Of a stretch of 35,602 bases of DNA, positions 15,729 to 25,500 are shown in pieces. Each line of letters begins with the position of its first letter. The stretch's first letter is position 1. Made by a program: the position numbers and the translations under genes. The notes below the pieces were generated by a model. That model ran no database searches. It was not told the origin of the DNA and saw only the letters and a program-made list of their open reading frames with translations. Origin of the DNA: a bacterium (GTDB lineage Bacteria; Sumerlaeota; Sumerlaeia; MVZB01); contig JAMCWS010000160.1 in NCBI GenBank assembly GCA_023480605.1, positions 1 to 35,602 of the forward strand, read 5' to 3'.

Positions 15729-17404
15729 AAAAGACGCTTGTTCTACTCATGCTCTCCGTCATCGGGATGGCGGCGTGTGCACGCGGGGAATCCAGGGAAC
15801 CGCTCGGTTACCGCCGCATTTCGGTGGCCGAGTACCGAGACAAGATGAAGGGCGGCTGGATCGGCCAGATCGCCGGCGTCTGCTGGGGCGCACCCACCGA
15901 GTTCAAGTACCGCGACACGATCATGCCCGAGAACGCCCTGCCGGCGTGGCAACCCCGCATGATCAACAACGCCTTCGGCCAGGACGACCTTTACGTCGAG
16001 ATGACCTTCCTGCGCACGATGGAGCAATACGGCCTCGATTGCCCGATCCGCCAGGCCGGGATCGACTTCGCCAACAGCGGCTACCCCCTCTGGTGCGCCA
16101 ACGACGCCGGCCGCCGGAACCTTCGCCGGGGCATCGCCCCGCCCGACTCCAGCCACCCGAAGTTTACCCCGCGCGCCAACGACATCGACTACCAGATCGA
16201 GGCCGACTACTCCGGCCTCATCGCCCCCGGGATGCCCAACGTCGCCGTGGCCCTCGGCGAGAAGTTCGGCCGCCTCATGAACTACGGCGACGGCATGTAC
16301 GCCGGCCAGTTCATGGGCGCGATGTATACTGAGGCCTTCTTCGAGACGGACATCGTCAAGGTCGTCGAGGCCGGCCTGCGGGCCATTCCCGCCGAGAGCC
16401 AGTATGCCGAAATGGTCCGCGACATGCTGACGTGGTCGCGGGAGATCCCGACCTGGGAGGCCTGCTGGCAGCGCTGCCAGGAGAAATACCGAAAGAATCC
16501 CCAATATCAGAAGGCCTCGAACGGCGGGATCGACTGTAAAATCAACGGCGCCTATGTTCTCATGGGCCTCCTCTACGGCAAGGGCGACCTCGACCGGACG
16601 ATCGCCATCGCTTGCCGCTGCGGGCAGGACTCCGACTGCAACCCCTCGAGCGCCGCCGGCGTGCTGTTCACCACGCTCGGCTTCTCGAAGCTCCCCGACC
16701 GCTTCTCGAAAGAACTCGACGAGAAACGCGTCTTCAGCCACACCGCCTATAACGTCCCCGCCCTGCTCGACGTCTGCGAGAAGCTGGCCCGCCAGGCGAT
16801 CGCCAGGGAGGGCGGCCGCATCGAGAAGGATGCCGCCGGCGAGGAGGTTTTCATCATCCCGGTGAGATCCGTGAGGCCGAGCCCGCTGACGCTTAGTTGG
16901 GCCCCCGGTCCGATCGCGGAGAGCCGGTTCACCGAAGCCGAAATGGCCCGGATTACCGCCTCTGTCTCCCCCGAGGGCATCAGGAAGGCCGTCGAGAAGT
17001 TCGCCCCCGGCTGGACGATCTCCCACTGCGGCGCCGACATGGATCCCGGTCTACACGCCCAGGCGCTCGGCCGCCGGAACGTCCTCCTCACCCACCCCCT
17101 CGACCAAGAGACGCCCTGCGTCCTCAGCCGCAAGGTGGACGTCCCTCCCGGCAAGAAGACGGCGCTCCGGCTGACCGTCGGCCACCACCCCAAAGGCGAT
17201 TGGAACCTTGTCGTCCGCGCCGACATGCGGGAACTCCTGCGCCGGACGGTTGGGCAGTCCACCGCGCCCGATGGCTGGATGGACGTCGCCGTCGACCTCA
17301 CGGAATACGCCGGCAAGACCGTGCTGATCGAACTTTACAACCAGCCGACCGGCTGGTCATGGGAGGGGGGCTACTGGGCAAAGATCGCAATCGAGGCGGA
17401 GTGA
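15725..17404 (+). CDS. Exported ADP-ribosylglycohydrolase family protein with C-terminal beta-sandwich-like region
   Basis: Start MKKTLVLLMLSVIGMAACARG (signal peptide, possible lipobox) after AGGAGG; YRDKMKGGWIGQIAGVCWGAPTEFKYRD, NDIDYQIEAD, GGIDCKINGAYVLMGLLYGKGDLDRTIAIACRCGQDSDCNPSSAAGVL are DraG-family motifs. Confidence 0.9.
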   Translation: MKKTLVLLMLSVIGMAACARGESREPLGYRRISVAEYRDKMKGGWIGQIAGVCWGAPTEFKYRDTIMPENALPAWQPRMINNAFGQDDLYVEMTFLRTMEQYGLDCPIRQAGIDFANSGYPLWCANDAGRRNLRRGIAPPDSSHPKFTPRANDIDYQIEADYSGLIAPGMPNVAVALGEKFGRLMNYGDGMYAGQFMGAMYTEAFFETDIVKVVEAGLRAIPAESQYAEMVRDMLTWSREIPTWEACWQRCQEKYRKNPQYQKASNGGIDCKINGAYVLMGLLYGKGDLDRTIAIACRCGQDSDCNPSSAAGVLFTTLGFSKLPDRFSKELDEKRVFSHTAYNVPALLDVCEKLARQAIAREGGRIEKDAAGEEVFIIPVRSVRPSPLTLSWAPGPIAESRFTEAEMARITASVSPEGIRKAVEKFAPGWTISHCGADMDPGLHAQALGRRNVLLTHPLDQETPCVLSRKVDVPPGKKTALRLTVGHHPKGDWNLVVRADMRELLRRTVGQSTAPDGWMDVAVDLTEYAGKTVLIELYNQPTGWSWEGGYWAKIAIEAE

Positions 17405-17434
17405 CAAACGGCCTGCCGGCCTTCGTTTGGTCAC
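17401..17434 (+). terminator. Hairpin beginning at the stop codon of the ADP-ribosylglycohydrolase gene
   Basis: GTGACAAACG-GCC-TGCC-GGC-CTT-CGTTTG(G)TCAC; near-complete 10-bp outer stem plus GCC/GGC, without a clear T-tract. Confidence 0.4.
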
Positions 17435-17699
17435 CATAAACATTGCGAACCACGGCGTGCGGCTGGCGCGTCCACACTTGGCGGCTGAACCGCGGCGTTC
17501 GCTCCGGCGCAAGACCGTGGCCAGGGCGAGGAATCCCGCGAAACCGGTCAGGGGCTTGCTCATTTCGCTTTTATGTCCGCCCGGGTAACCGTCCGATGCG
17601 CATCGAGTCTTATCGCGACTTGTAATGCGATCCCGCGAACATACGCCAGGGCCGGCCGCCTGATTTCCATTCACATACCCCGACGTCGATCTTCCGGAA

Positions 17700-18959
17700 T
17701 CAGAAATCACGCACCGACCCGTCGAGGGCGTTCACTTTTTGCAGGGGCGGCCGTTTATAGGGCCTGGTTTTAGCCAGCGCTTCATCGAACTCGACGCCCA
17801 GCCCCGGCCCCTCGAGCGGCAGGGCGTAACCGTTCACAACCGTCGGATAGGGCGAGACCACATCGGTTTTGGCGTCGCCGTTGACCCAGGGCGCTTCGAT
17901 CATGATCAGGTTGGGGATGGCCAGCGCCGCGTGCAGCGTCGCCGCCGTGCCCAGCGGGCCGGCGTTGTTGTGGGGAATCAGGTTGAGTTCATACACTTCG
18001 GCGAAAGCGGCGATCTTTTTCATCTCGCTGATGCCGCCGCAGTGGCAGACGTCCGGTCGCACGTAGTCGACGTAGCGGTTGGCGATCGTCTCGCGGAATT
18101 CCCACTTGCTGTGGTAGCGTTCGCCGGTGGCCAGGGGAAGGTATGATTTGGCCCGCACCTGCGCCATGGCCTGCGGATTTTCGTGGCGGATCGGATCCTC
18201 GATCAGGAACGGACGATAGGATTCGGCCCGCCGAGTCAGTTCCACGGCCCACTCCGGATCGTAACGCCCATGGCACTCCAGGATCAGATCGACCTTTTCT
18301 CCCACTGCTTCGCGGATCGCGGCCAGGTATTCGATTTGCTGCTCGACCGCCAGCCGGTGGTCGTGCAGTTCCTGGGCGTCATAACTGTGGAAGGCGCGGA
18401 AGCGGATGGCCGTAATCCCTTTGGCCGCCCGCTCTTTGGCCTGCCGCGCGGCCTCGGCGGCCGTGTTGCCGCTCACGGCGCCGTAAAGGCGCACGCGCGT
18501 GCGGGCCAAACCCCCGAGCAACTGGTAGACGGGGACGCCGTAAGCCTTCCCCTTGATGTCCCAGAGGGCCTGGTCGATGCCGGCGATCGCCGTGCCGGTG
18601 GCCGGTCCGCCGCGCATGAAGCGCCGCCGCAGGCACGATTGCCAGAGATATTCGATTCGCTCGGGGTCCTCGCCAAGGAGGAGCGGAAACAGATCCTTGA
18701 GCGTTCCCTCGGCACTGTAAGGGAGAAAGTGGTTCGTCGCGTCGCCGTAACCGACGATCCCGGCGTCGGTCTCGATCCGCACGAAAACGTCCGACCCGCT
18801 CATGATCGACTCAGCGGCCGTGATCTTCATGCGCGATCGCCGGCGTTCGCTGGCGGACGCCGCCCGGGTGCCGGCCGAGGATGCCGCCGGAGCGGAATCG
18901 GCCGCCATCGACAAGATCCCGGCGGCGGCGAATTGTTTAATGAGACTGCGCCGATTCAT
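17700..18959 (-). CDS. Tat-exported mandelate racemase/muconate lactonizing enzyme family protein (enolase superfamily, sugar-acid dehydratase-like)
   Basis: MNRRSLIKQFAAAGILSMAADSAPA Tat signal; GTAIAGIDQALWDIKGKAYGVPVYQLLGG; LILECHGRYDPEWAVEL; FLIEDPIRHENPQAM; LATGERYHSKWEFRE; DVCHCGGISEMKKIAAFAE; IPHNNAGPLGTAATLH. Confidence 0.9.
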   Translation of the reverse strand: MNRRSLIKQFAAAGILSMAADSAPAASSAGTRAASASERRRSRMKITAAESIMSGSDVFVRIETDAGIVGYGDATNHFLPYSAEGTLKDLFPLLLGEDPERIEYLWQSCLRRRFMRGGPATGTAIAGIDQALWDIKGKAYGVPVYQLLGGLARTRVRLYGAVSGNTAAEAARQAKERAAKGITAIRFRAFHSYDAQELHDHRLAVEQQIEYLAAIREAVGEKVDLILECHGRYDPEWAVELTRRAESYRPFLIEDPIRHENPQAMAQVRAKSYLPLATGERYHSKWEFRETIANRYVDYVRPDVCHCGGISEMKKIAAFAEVYELNLIPHNNAGPLGTAATLHAALAIPNLIMIEAPWVNGDAKTDVVSPYPTVVNGYALPLEGPGLGVEFDEALAKTRPYKRPPLQKVNALDGSVRDF

Positions 18960-19027
18960 TTCCGGTTCGTGGGCTGCCATGGCAAACTCCCGACTCTTGT
19001 TTCGCCCTCATTGTTGGATCGATCAAG

Positions 19028-20396
19028 TCAAACCTTCATTCGCAACTCGGCGTTTTGCGCGAGAAGCGCTTTCTGCAGCGTTTTTACATCGAGCTTGCGC
19101 GGGGCCACCTTGCCCAGCGTCGCCAGGGCCGCCGCCGTGCCCGAGGCGTGGCCGATCGCCATCGCCGGCGCCATCGAACGGGCCGACTGGAACGGCGCCT
19201 GCTCGCATGAAATGCAACGCCCGGTCAGGATCAGGCCCTCCACCTTGAGCGGCACGAGCGCGCGGTAGGGGATATCGAATCCCTCGTGTTCGAAGAAGAA
19301 TCGCTTCCCATGATAACCCGGCATGGGGTTGGAACTGATTGCGATCACGTCGGGGAAGCGCGTTCCCTTGATCGCGTCCTGTTCGGTGACGACGTATTCG
19401 CCTTGAATGCGCCGCGTCTCGCGCACGCCGACACCCGTGGCCGTCTGAATCAGGCGAACGGATTCACGGCCGGGTTCGCGGCGCAGCGCTTGGATGTCTT
19501 CCCAGAGTTTACGCCGGCTCTCGACCTCCAACCGGGTGAGGTTTGCGACGTCGAGGCAATCGCCGCCGCCCGCCGGCCCCCATTTTACCACGCGGTCGCC
19601 GATCCGGATACCGCCGAAGTTGCCGAGTTCGGCCGGTACGCCGCCCAGGCGATACATCAGGCTGGCGCCCATGCGGTCGCGGGCTTCGCCGGGCGCGGCC
19701 GGGCTCCATGAACGGCGCGCCGGCCCAGGCGGCCAGGTCGCCATCACCGGTGGCATCGACGACGATATCGGCGGCGATGGCCTGGCGGCCCGACTTGGAT
19801 TCGCAGATGACACCATTGACGCGGCCGACGCTCAGCATCGGCGCCACGACCCAACTGTGCAGACGCAGCCGGACGCCTTCCTTAATCAGCAGGTTGAGCG
19901 CGGCGACCTTGGCGGCCTCGGGATCGAATCCGATGCAGTAAGGAAGATCGCCACTGCCCACGTCGTGGTCGGCCTTGGGATAATTGTCCATGTCGGCGAT
20001 GCCGCCCAGGCGGACCAGTTCGGCGATGTATTCGGCCGGGATTCCTTTGACGGTCTGAAGGGCTTCGGGCGGTTTCTGATTGCGGAAGCCGTTGTAACAG
20101 GTCATCAGGCCCGCCGTGCCATTGCCGCCGAGGAACGGGTAGCGCTCGACGAGGAGCGTGTCGGCGCCGGTGCGCGCCGCCGCCAGCGCCGCGATGACGC
20201 CGCTGGGTCCGCCGCCGGCCACAATAACCTGGTGGCGCTCGACGATCGGCGTCGAGAGTTTTTCGGCGTAAGTATTTTCACCCGCGGCGGCCGCCGACGG
20301 GTCGCCCCCCCGTCCCGCAACCATCGCGATGCCCACAGCCCCTCCCAGGAACTTCCGGCGGCCGATGCCGCTTCCCGATTTTGCGCCCTTGGTCAT
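19028..20396 (-). pseudogene. Tat-exported FAD-dependent oxidoreductase (FAD_oxidored-like), split by an apparent 1-nt frameshift
   Basis: ORF 20396-19509 has Tat signal GIGRRKFLGGAVGIAMVAG, Rossmann motif VIVAGGGPSGVIAALAAARTGADTLLVER and DGDLAAWAGAPFMEPGRA; the family continues in ORF 19816-19028 as GEARDRMGASLMYRLGGVPAELGNF...GLILTGRCISCEQAPFQSARSMAPAMAIGHASGTAAAL. Junction at the GGG run 19691-19693. Confidence 0.85.
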
Positions 20397-20593
20397 GATC
20401 CGCCTCCAGCGAATGATTGCATCCGAATCTGAAATTCCCGATAACGTGACGGGTGATTTAAGATGTCGTTACTATTCACAACCTACTTGACAACAAACAT
20501 CATGAAATGGCCAGAAAAACATGAATCGGCTCCATCAGGATTAATCCCGTTTCTGTTCAGGAATTCGAAGGCTTTACGGGCACTTCAAGCGAA

Positions 20594-21811
20594 TCAGATC
20601 GGCTCGCCGATGCCGCTGGGCCGGCAGAGTATCTCACGGTGCAACCGCTCATATAGATCGAGGTCGTTTTCGCTGATCATGATCTCGAGCGGCTGGCCAC
20701 GGGGAACGGTATGGAGCAGGTGACGGAGGTAATCTTCCGTCCGGGGCCAGGTAAACCTTTCATGCAGGTTGACGCTGGGGCCGATCGCCAGCGCCCTGCG
20801 CCCGCCCATGAGCCGGCAAAGCGCGGCCAGGTCGTTTTCGCGGATTTGGCCGTGCATGGCGCGAAAGTTGGAGTCGCTCAGTATGCTGGGCACCGTCCGC
20901 TCCCAATTGCCGCACGAGTGAGCGCCGTAAGAGCCCAAAGCCTCGCCGAATCGCCGAAGCCAGGGCGCCTCGAACGCCTCGTAGACCGGCAGCGAAACGA
21001 CCGAGCGAACCTCGGAACAAAGCGCCGGCCCGCCCCGCATGCAACCGAAGGTGTCGGCGTGCAACTGCCCCCCGGCGGCCTGACGCAAGGCCCGCATCAT
21101 CGCCACATTAACGTGGTACACTTTATCCAGCAGGCCGCGGATGGTCTCCGGCTCGCTGTAAACCCACTGGAACGTCACCGTGGAGCCCAGCAGATAGTTG
21201 ACGGTATCCAGGAAACTGGTCATGACCGGATTGCGGAATGGCAGCATGCCGCGCGTGGCCGCCCGCGCGTAACGGACCCACTCCACGGCCTGCCAGTAAA
21301 CGCTGGCGTCCAACGGCCGCGCCTCCACGCGCGCAACCGAGGTCGGATCGGGAGACAGCGGATGAACAAGGCAATTGCCGTCGGGCTGCTGCTCGACGCG
21401 TGCGCCGTACAGATCGGCGATCCCTTGGGATTGCATGTGCACGAATCGGGGCACGCCCAAGGCGGGAAACCCGTCGTTGGGCAACTCGAGCATGGCGACG
21501 ATGGCATGGAGCTGCTCCACCAGCGCCTCGCGCCATTTTTCGGTATACCGGGCCGGTTTGGGCGCGGTCTCATCCAAATCGAAAGTCACCCGTTCCCTGA
21601 CCCGCTTCAAGCGCTCTTCACTCGGCACCACCCTTACCGCGATCCGCCCCGGCGCGCAGCCAGCCCAAAGCGAATCCCACAGTCCGCTCATTCGCCAATG
21701 ACGCCGGACGATCTGCTCCAGGGCAGTCATGCCAACCAGGGCGTTCCAGTTGGCGTCCGCCACAATGCGATCCGAAACGGCCTTTTCCATTTTGCTAACC
21801 AAATCGTTCAT
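20594..21811 (-). CDS. Uroporphyrinogen decarboxylase (URO-D)-like family protein
   Basis: MNDLVSKMEKAVSDRIVADANWNALVGM...; GVPRFVHMQSQGIADLYGARVEQQPDG; YGAHSCGNWERTVPSILS; late LAIGPSVNLHERFTWPRTEDYLRHLLH; UroD/MtaA-like arrangement. Longer start at 21859 possible. Confidence 0.7.
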   Translation of the reverse strand: MNDLVSKMEKAVSDRIVADANWNALVGMTALEQIVRRHWRMSGLWDSLWAGCAPGRIAVRVVPSEERLKRVRERVTFDLDETAPKPARYTEKWREALVEQLHAIVAMLELPNDGFPALGVPRFVHMQSQGIADLYGARVEQQPDGNCLVHPLSPDPTSVARVEARPLDASVYWQAVEWVRYARAATRGMLPFRNPVMTSFLDTVNYLLGSTVTFQWVYSEPETIRGLLDKVYHVNVAMMRALRQAAGGQLHADTFGCMRGGPALCSEVRSVVSLPVYEAFEAPWLRRFGEALGSYGAHSCGNWERTVPSILSDSNFRAMHGQIRENDLAALCRLMGGRRALAIGPSVNLHERFTWPRTEDYLRHLLHTVPRGQPLEIMISENDLDLYERLHREILCRPSGIGEPI

Positions 21812-21951
21812 AATGCCTGATTCTGCGTGGATCATCCCGCCGAAAGAGTCTATGTGCAAGTCATTTGCGCCCGGGATGCGCGCGCTGGGCCACCCCTCGC
21901 CGGGAATTCGATGCGCCCCGGTCCGACGCTTCCTGCAATTTCTCCCGGTGT

Positions 21952-22170
21952 TCTCGTGACGTCAAGGTTCGGATCGGTTCTTCGCTCATCAGCATGGAAC
22001 AGGCCAGGGCAAATGTGGACGGGGTGGGCGCCATGAACCGCGAGGAGGCCGGCTATTGGCTCGGCATGGCCATGCACCGCAGGTTCCCCCACCGCGTGCC
22101 GGCGCCCTGCGGATGCTGCTGACGACGCCGTACACTCATAAAATGATTCATTTGATACTTCACCGGCTTT
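21952..22170 (+). pseudogene. Decayed 3' fragment of a larger gene
   Basis: DVKVRIGSSLISMEQARANVDGVGAMNREEAGYWLGMAMHRRFPHRV then, after a frame change, ALRMLLTTPYTHKMIHLILHRL*; no intact upstream coding region. Confidence 0.45.
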
Positions 22171-22185
22171 AAGTATCATATGAAT
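22146..22185. repeat. Inverted repeat, 15-bp arms (14/15), 10-nt loop
   Basis: ATTCATTTGATACTT-caccggcttt-AAGTATCATATGAAT; AT-rich, in the intergenic space between the URO-D-like gene and the GH36-like gene. Confidence 0.75.
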
Positions 22186-22523
22186 TGTCATATCGACGTT
22201 AATTACCACAAGTCTGGCGGGCGTGACGGCCGCTGGTGGCCAGCGGCCTTCCCCCCGACGCCGCCCGCGCCTGGTTCATCCAGACCCCGGGGATTCACGG
22301 GGATCCGGTAGCGACGTAGAAGCGGATCGCTCAAGTTGGGACAGCCGGACGCGCAAGGTCAAAACCAGACTGGCTGACAAATGACAGAATCACTGATTCC
22401 TCGTTTCCTGGCCGATCTGGAGCGGATGGTTGTATGGTGGCTTCGAAAAGGTATGAGCACAATTGCGCATGCCGATAGTCCCGATGGTTCATTTTTCGCC
22501 CGGAAGGGAACCAAGGTAGAATC

Positions 22524-25500
22524 ATGACGATTTCACGGTGGGTCATGGTGGTTATTCTCGCCGGCAATGCGGTGGCGCAGGAGCCTGGCGGATATTTGCC
22601 TTCGACCAAACTCAACACGGACGCCTACCTCCGGACGGAAAAAGGTTCGGACGATCAACGAATTTGGGTGCTCGGCACCGCCCGCGTCGAGAAGCGCTTG
22701 CGCTTGAAGCAAGGCCGGTTTGCGTTGGTGTCTTTCCGGAACAAGCGCGCTGCCAGCGAATATGTACAAAATGGCGGCAGCCCGGAATTCCGCCTGCCAT
22801 GCGGCCCGGCGATTTTGACGGGACTCGAGGGTAATTGGACCTTCATCGAGCAGAATGTCCGCAAGGGCGGGCAGGGCGAACTCGAACTCACGCTGACGAT
22901 CGAACGCGCCGGCATTCGCGTGACACGCCATTACATCGTTTACCCGGGCACGGCGATCATCCGCGAGTGGACGACCTTGGAAAACCGCGGCGCCAAACCC
23001 GTCCCGATCGCCAACCCATTCTTTTTCACCACCACGGTGTTGGGCGATACGGCGCGAGCGGGTCTCGACCTGTCGCATTTCAGCGGCGCATTTCATAATC
23101 CCGACAGCCAGCGGCTGGCAACGCAACGCGTCGGCGCCGATTATGCCCATGAATTTTCGTCGCCCTATGCCGCAATGAATCATATGCCCCTCATGATCCT
23201 CTCACCCGCCGGAGCCGGCCATGGCCTGTTCTTCGGCTGGGACTACCTTGGGCCCTGGTCGGCGCCGATGGGTTTGTTTGGAGACAGCGACTTCCACTGC
23301 GGCCCGCGCCTCGATCAGTATAACCGCAACCTGGCCCCGGGTGAGTCGATCGAATTGCCCCAGGCTTTCACGGGCGTTTTCAATGGCGACCTGGACGACC
23401 TGGGCAACGAGATGCTCGATTGGCAATATGCCTTTGCCTGGGATTTCAAAAATCCCGCCTATTTCGCCCAGCCACGGCTGGCGGTGGATTTCCCCTCGCC
23501 ATGGGTCGCCGAAGGCGGCACCGCCGAGAACTGGAGTTGCCGGCTGGCGCTCGATCTCTACTTCACCGACCTCGCGCGGTACCTGGGCGCGGGATCGCTG
23601 TGGGACGATGCCGGCTGGTATGACGAGTGGGGCAGTTGGAACGGCCCTGAATTCGGCCAGGTGACGGACTACCTCAAGAAGCAGGCCATGACGTTGATCG
23701 TCTGGATGCCCACCTTCATCAGCCGCCCCGGTTCCCAGGTGGTGCGGGATCTGGGCGCCGAAGTCGCCCTGCCCAATGGCGCCTGGGGATACGAAGCCGG
23801 CATCGACCAGTCGCGGCCCGAGGCGACCGCCTGGCAACGCAAACTGCTCGATCAGAGAGTGCGCCAGTGGGGCGATTTCCAATGGCGGCTCGATGGCGCC
23901 CCGGGATGGGGACTCGATCCACTCGCCGCCGATCAGCAATTCCGCTCGCTGGTGCGCGGCTTCATGGCCGATCACCCCGGTTGCGCCATCGATGCCGGCA
24001 GCCGCGGGGGCGCCAGCCTGATGGGGGTCGATCTGGGGCGCTATTCCTGTTCCATCGAACTCACCGACGGCACCGGCGTGCGCGACTACGGCGGGTATTA
24101 CGGATCGTTGATGCTGCCGCCGGACCTGTGGCACTGGATCATCCTGGCCGCCCGCGGCAAGGAATCCCGCAAGCATTATGATATCCGCCTCGACCGCATG
24201 CACCTGCGCATGAACCCCGTCTGGTTCGGCGATCCGGGGACGAGCCTCCCCTACTGCAAACATAATACGAGCCAGGACTACCCCGTCGAAGCGATCACCG
24301 GACTGCGCGCCCAGAGCCTGGGCGACCTTGAAAAGATTCGCAAGGATTGGGACCTGTACGCCTACCTGCGCCACGAAGGCGTGGCCGGACGATGGAGCCA
24401 TGTATTCCGGCCAAAGGTCTCAGGCGATGATCCCATTCATTACTTCCAGCGCATGAACCGCGACGGGACAAAAGGCGTTATATTAACAACGCGTTCGTGG
24501 GAACACCCCGAATCGGGGCCGCCGGGCGCGGTGCGCATCCATCCCAAAGGCCTTGATCCGAAAGCCAAATACGATGTGCGTTTCGACTTCGACGAGACGG
24601 TTTATCGGTCCCGCGGTGCGGATCTCATGATCTCCGGCATTTCGATCTCAATCCTCCAACCGGGCGAAATAATCTACCTCAACCTGCCCCGCCATCCCGG
24701 CTCCGGCGCCGACACGACTCCCCCCGACGCCCCGCGCGAGGTGCGCCGGCGTGTGGCGGACTATGTCTATACCCAGGGCGTCGAAGTAACGTGGGATCCC
24801 GCGGCCGACGACAACTGGATTTCGGGATACCGCGTATACAGGATCGGTCCCGATGGCGGCGAGACAAATCTGGGCCGGGTTTCACGCGGCACGTTTTATT
24901 TCGATCGGTCGGCGCTCGCCACGGCGCTCGCCCAATGCCGCTACGACGTGGAAACCATCGACGGCGACGGCAACGCCTCCAAACGGACACGGGCGCGTAT
25001 GGAACCGGGCGAACCCGAACGCCACTACGGGTTCAGCGGGTTTGGCGGCACTCAGGGCTATCGCGGCTGGTCTTACGAATGGATCATGGACAACGGGCAA
25101 TTCAAGCCTTTGACTTGGGTGCCCACCGGGGGGTACGAAGGGCGCTGGGAAAGACGCTGGAACACACCCGGCATGCTGACCATTCCTGGAACGGGCTTCA
25201 TTGGCAGGACGATTATGACTCCCGAGGCCAGCTTCGATGTGGCGCGGGTTTTTGAGGCGCCGCGCGATGGCGTCTCTATTTTGAAGGGCGTCATCCGCCG
25301 GGACCTGCCCCCCGGCCAGGCGCCGGCAACGGATTGTCACGTGCGCCTCTGCCTGAATAAAAACCAGGTGTGGCCTGCCACGGGTCATGCCCAAATCCCC
25401 GCGGACGGCACGCCCGTCGAATACCAAATCGAAGCGGCCGTGCACAAGGGCGACCGAATCGCCCACATCCTGGAGCGTAATGCCCAATACAAGTCCGTCG

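Noticed and set aside
15743-17026. 427-aa minus-strand ORF
   Set aside because: Antisense to the ADP-ribosylglycohydrolase gene; no recognisable domain.
20711-21820. 369-aa plus-strand ORF
   Set aside because: Antisense shadow of the URO-D-like gene, which has family motifs on the other strand.
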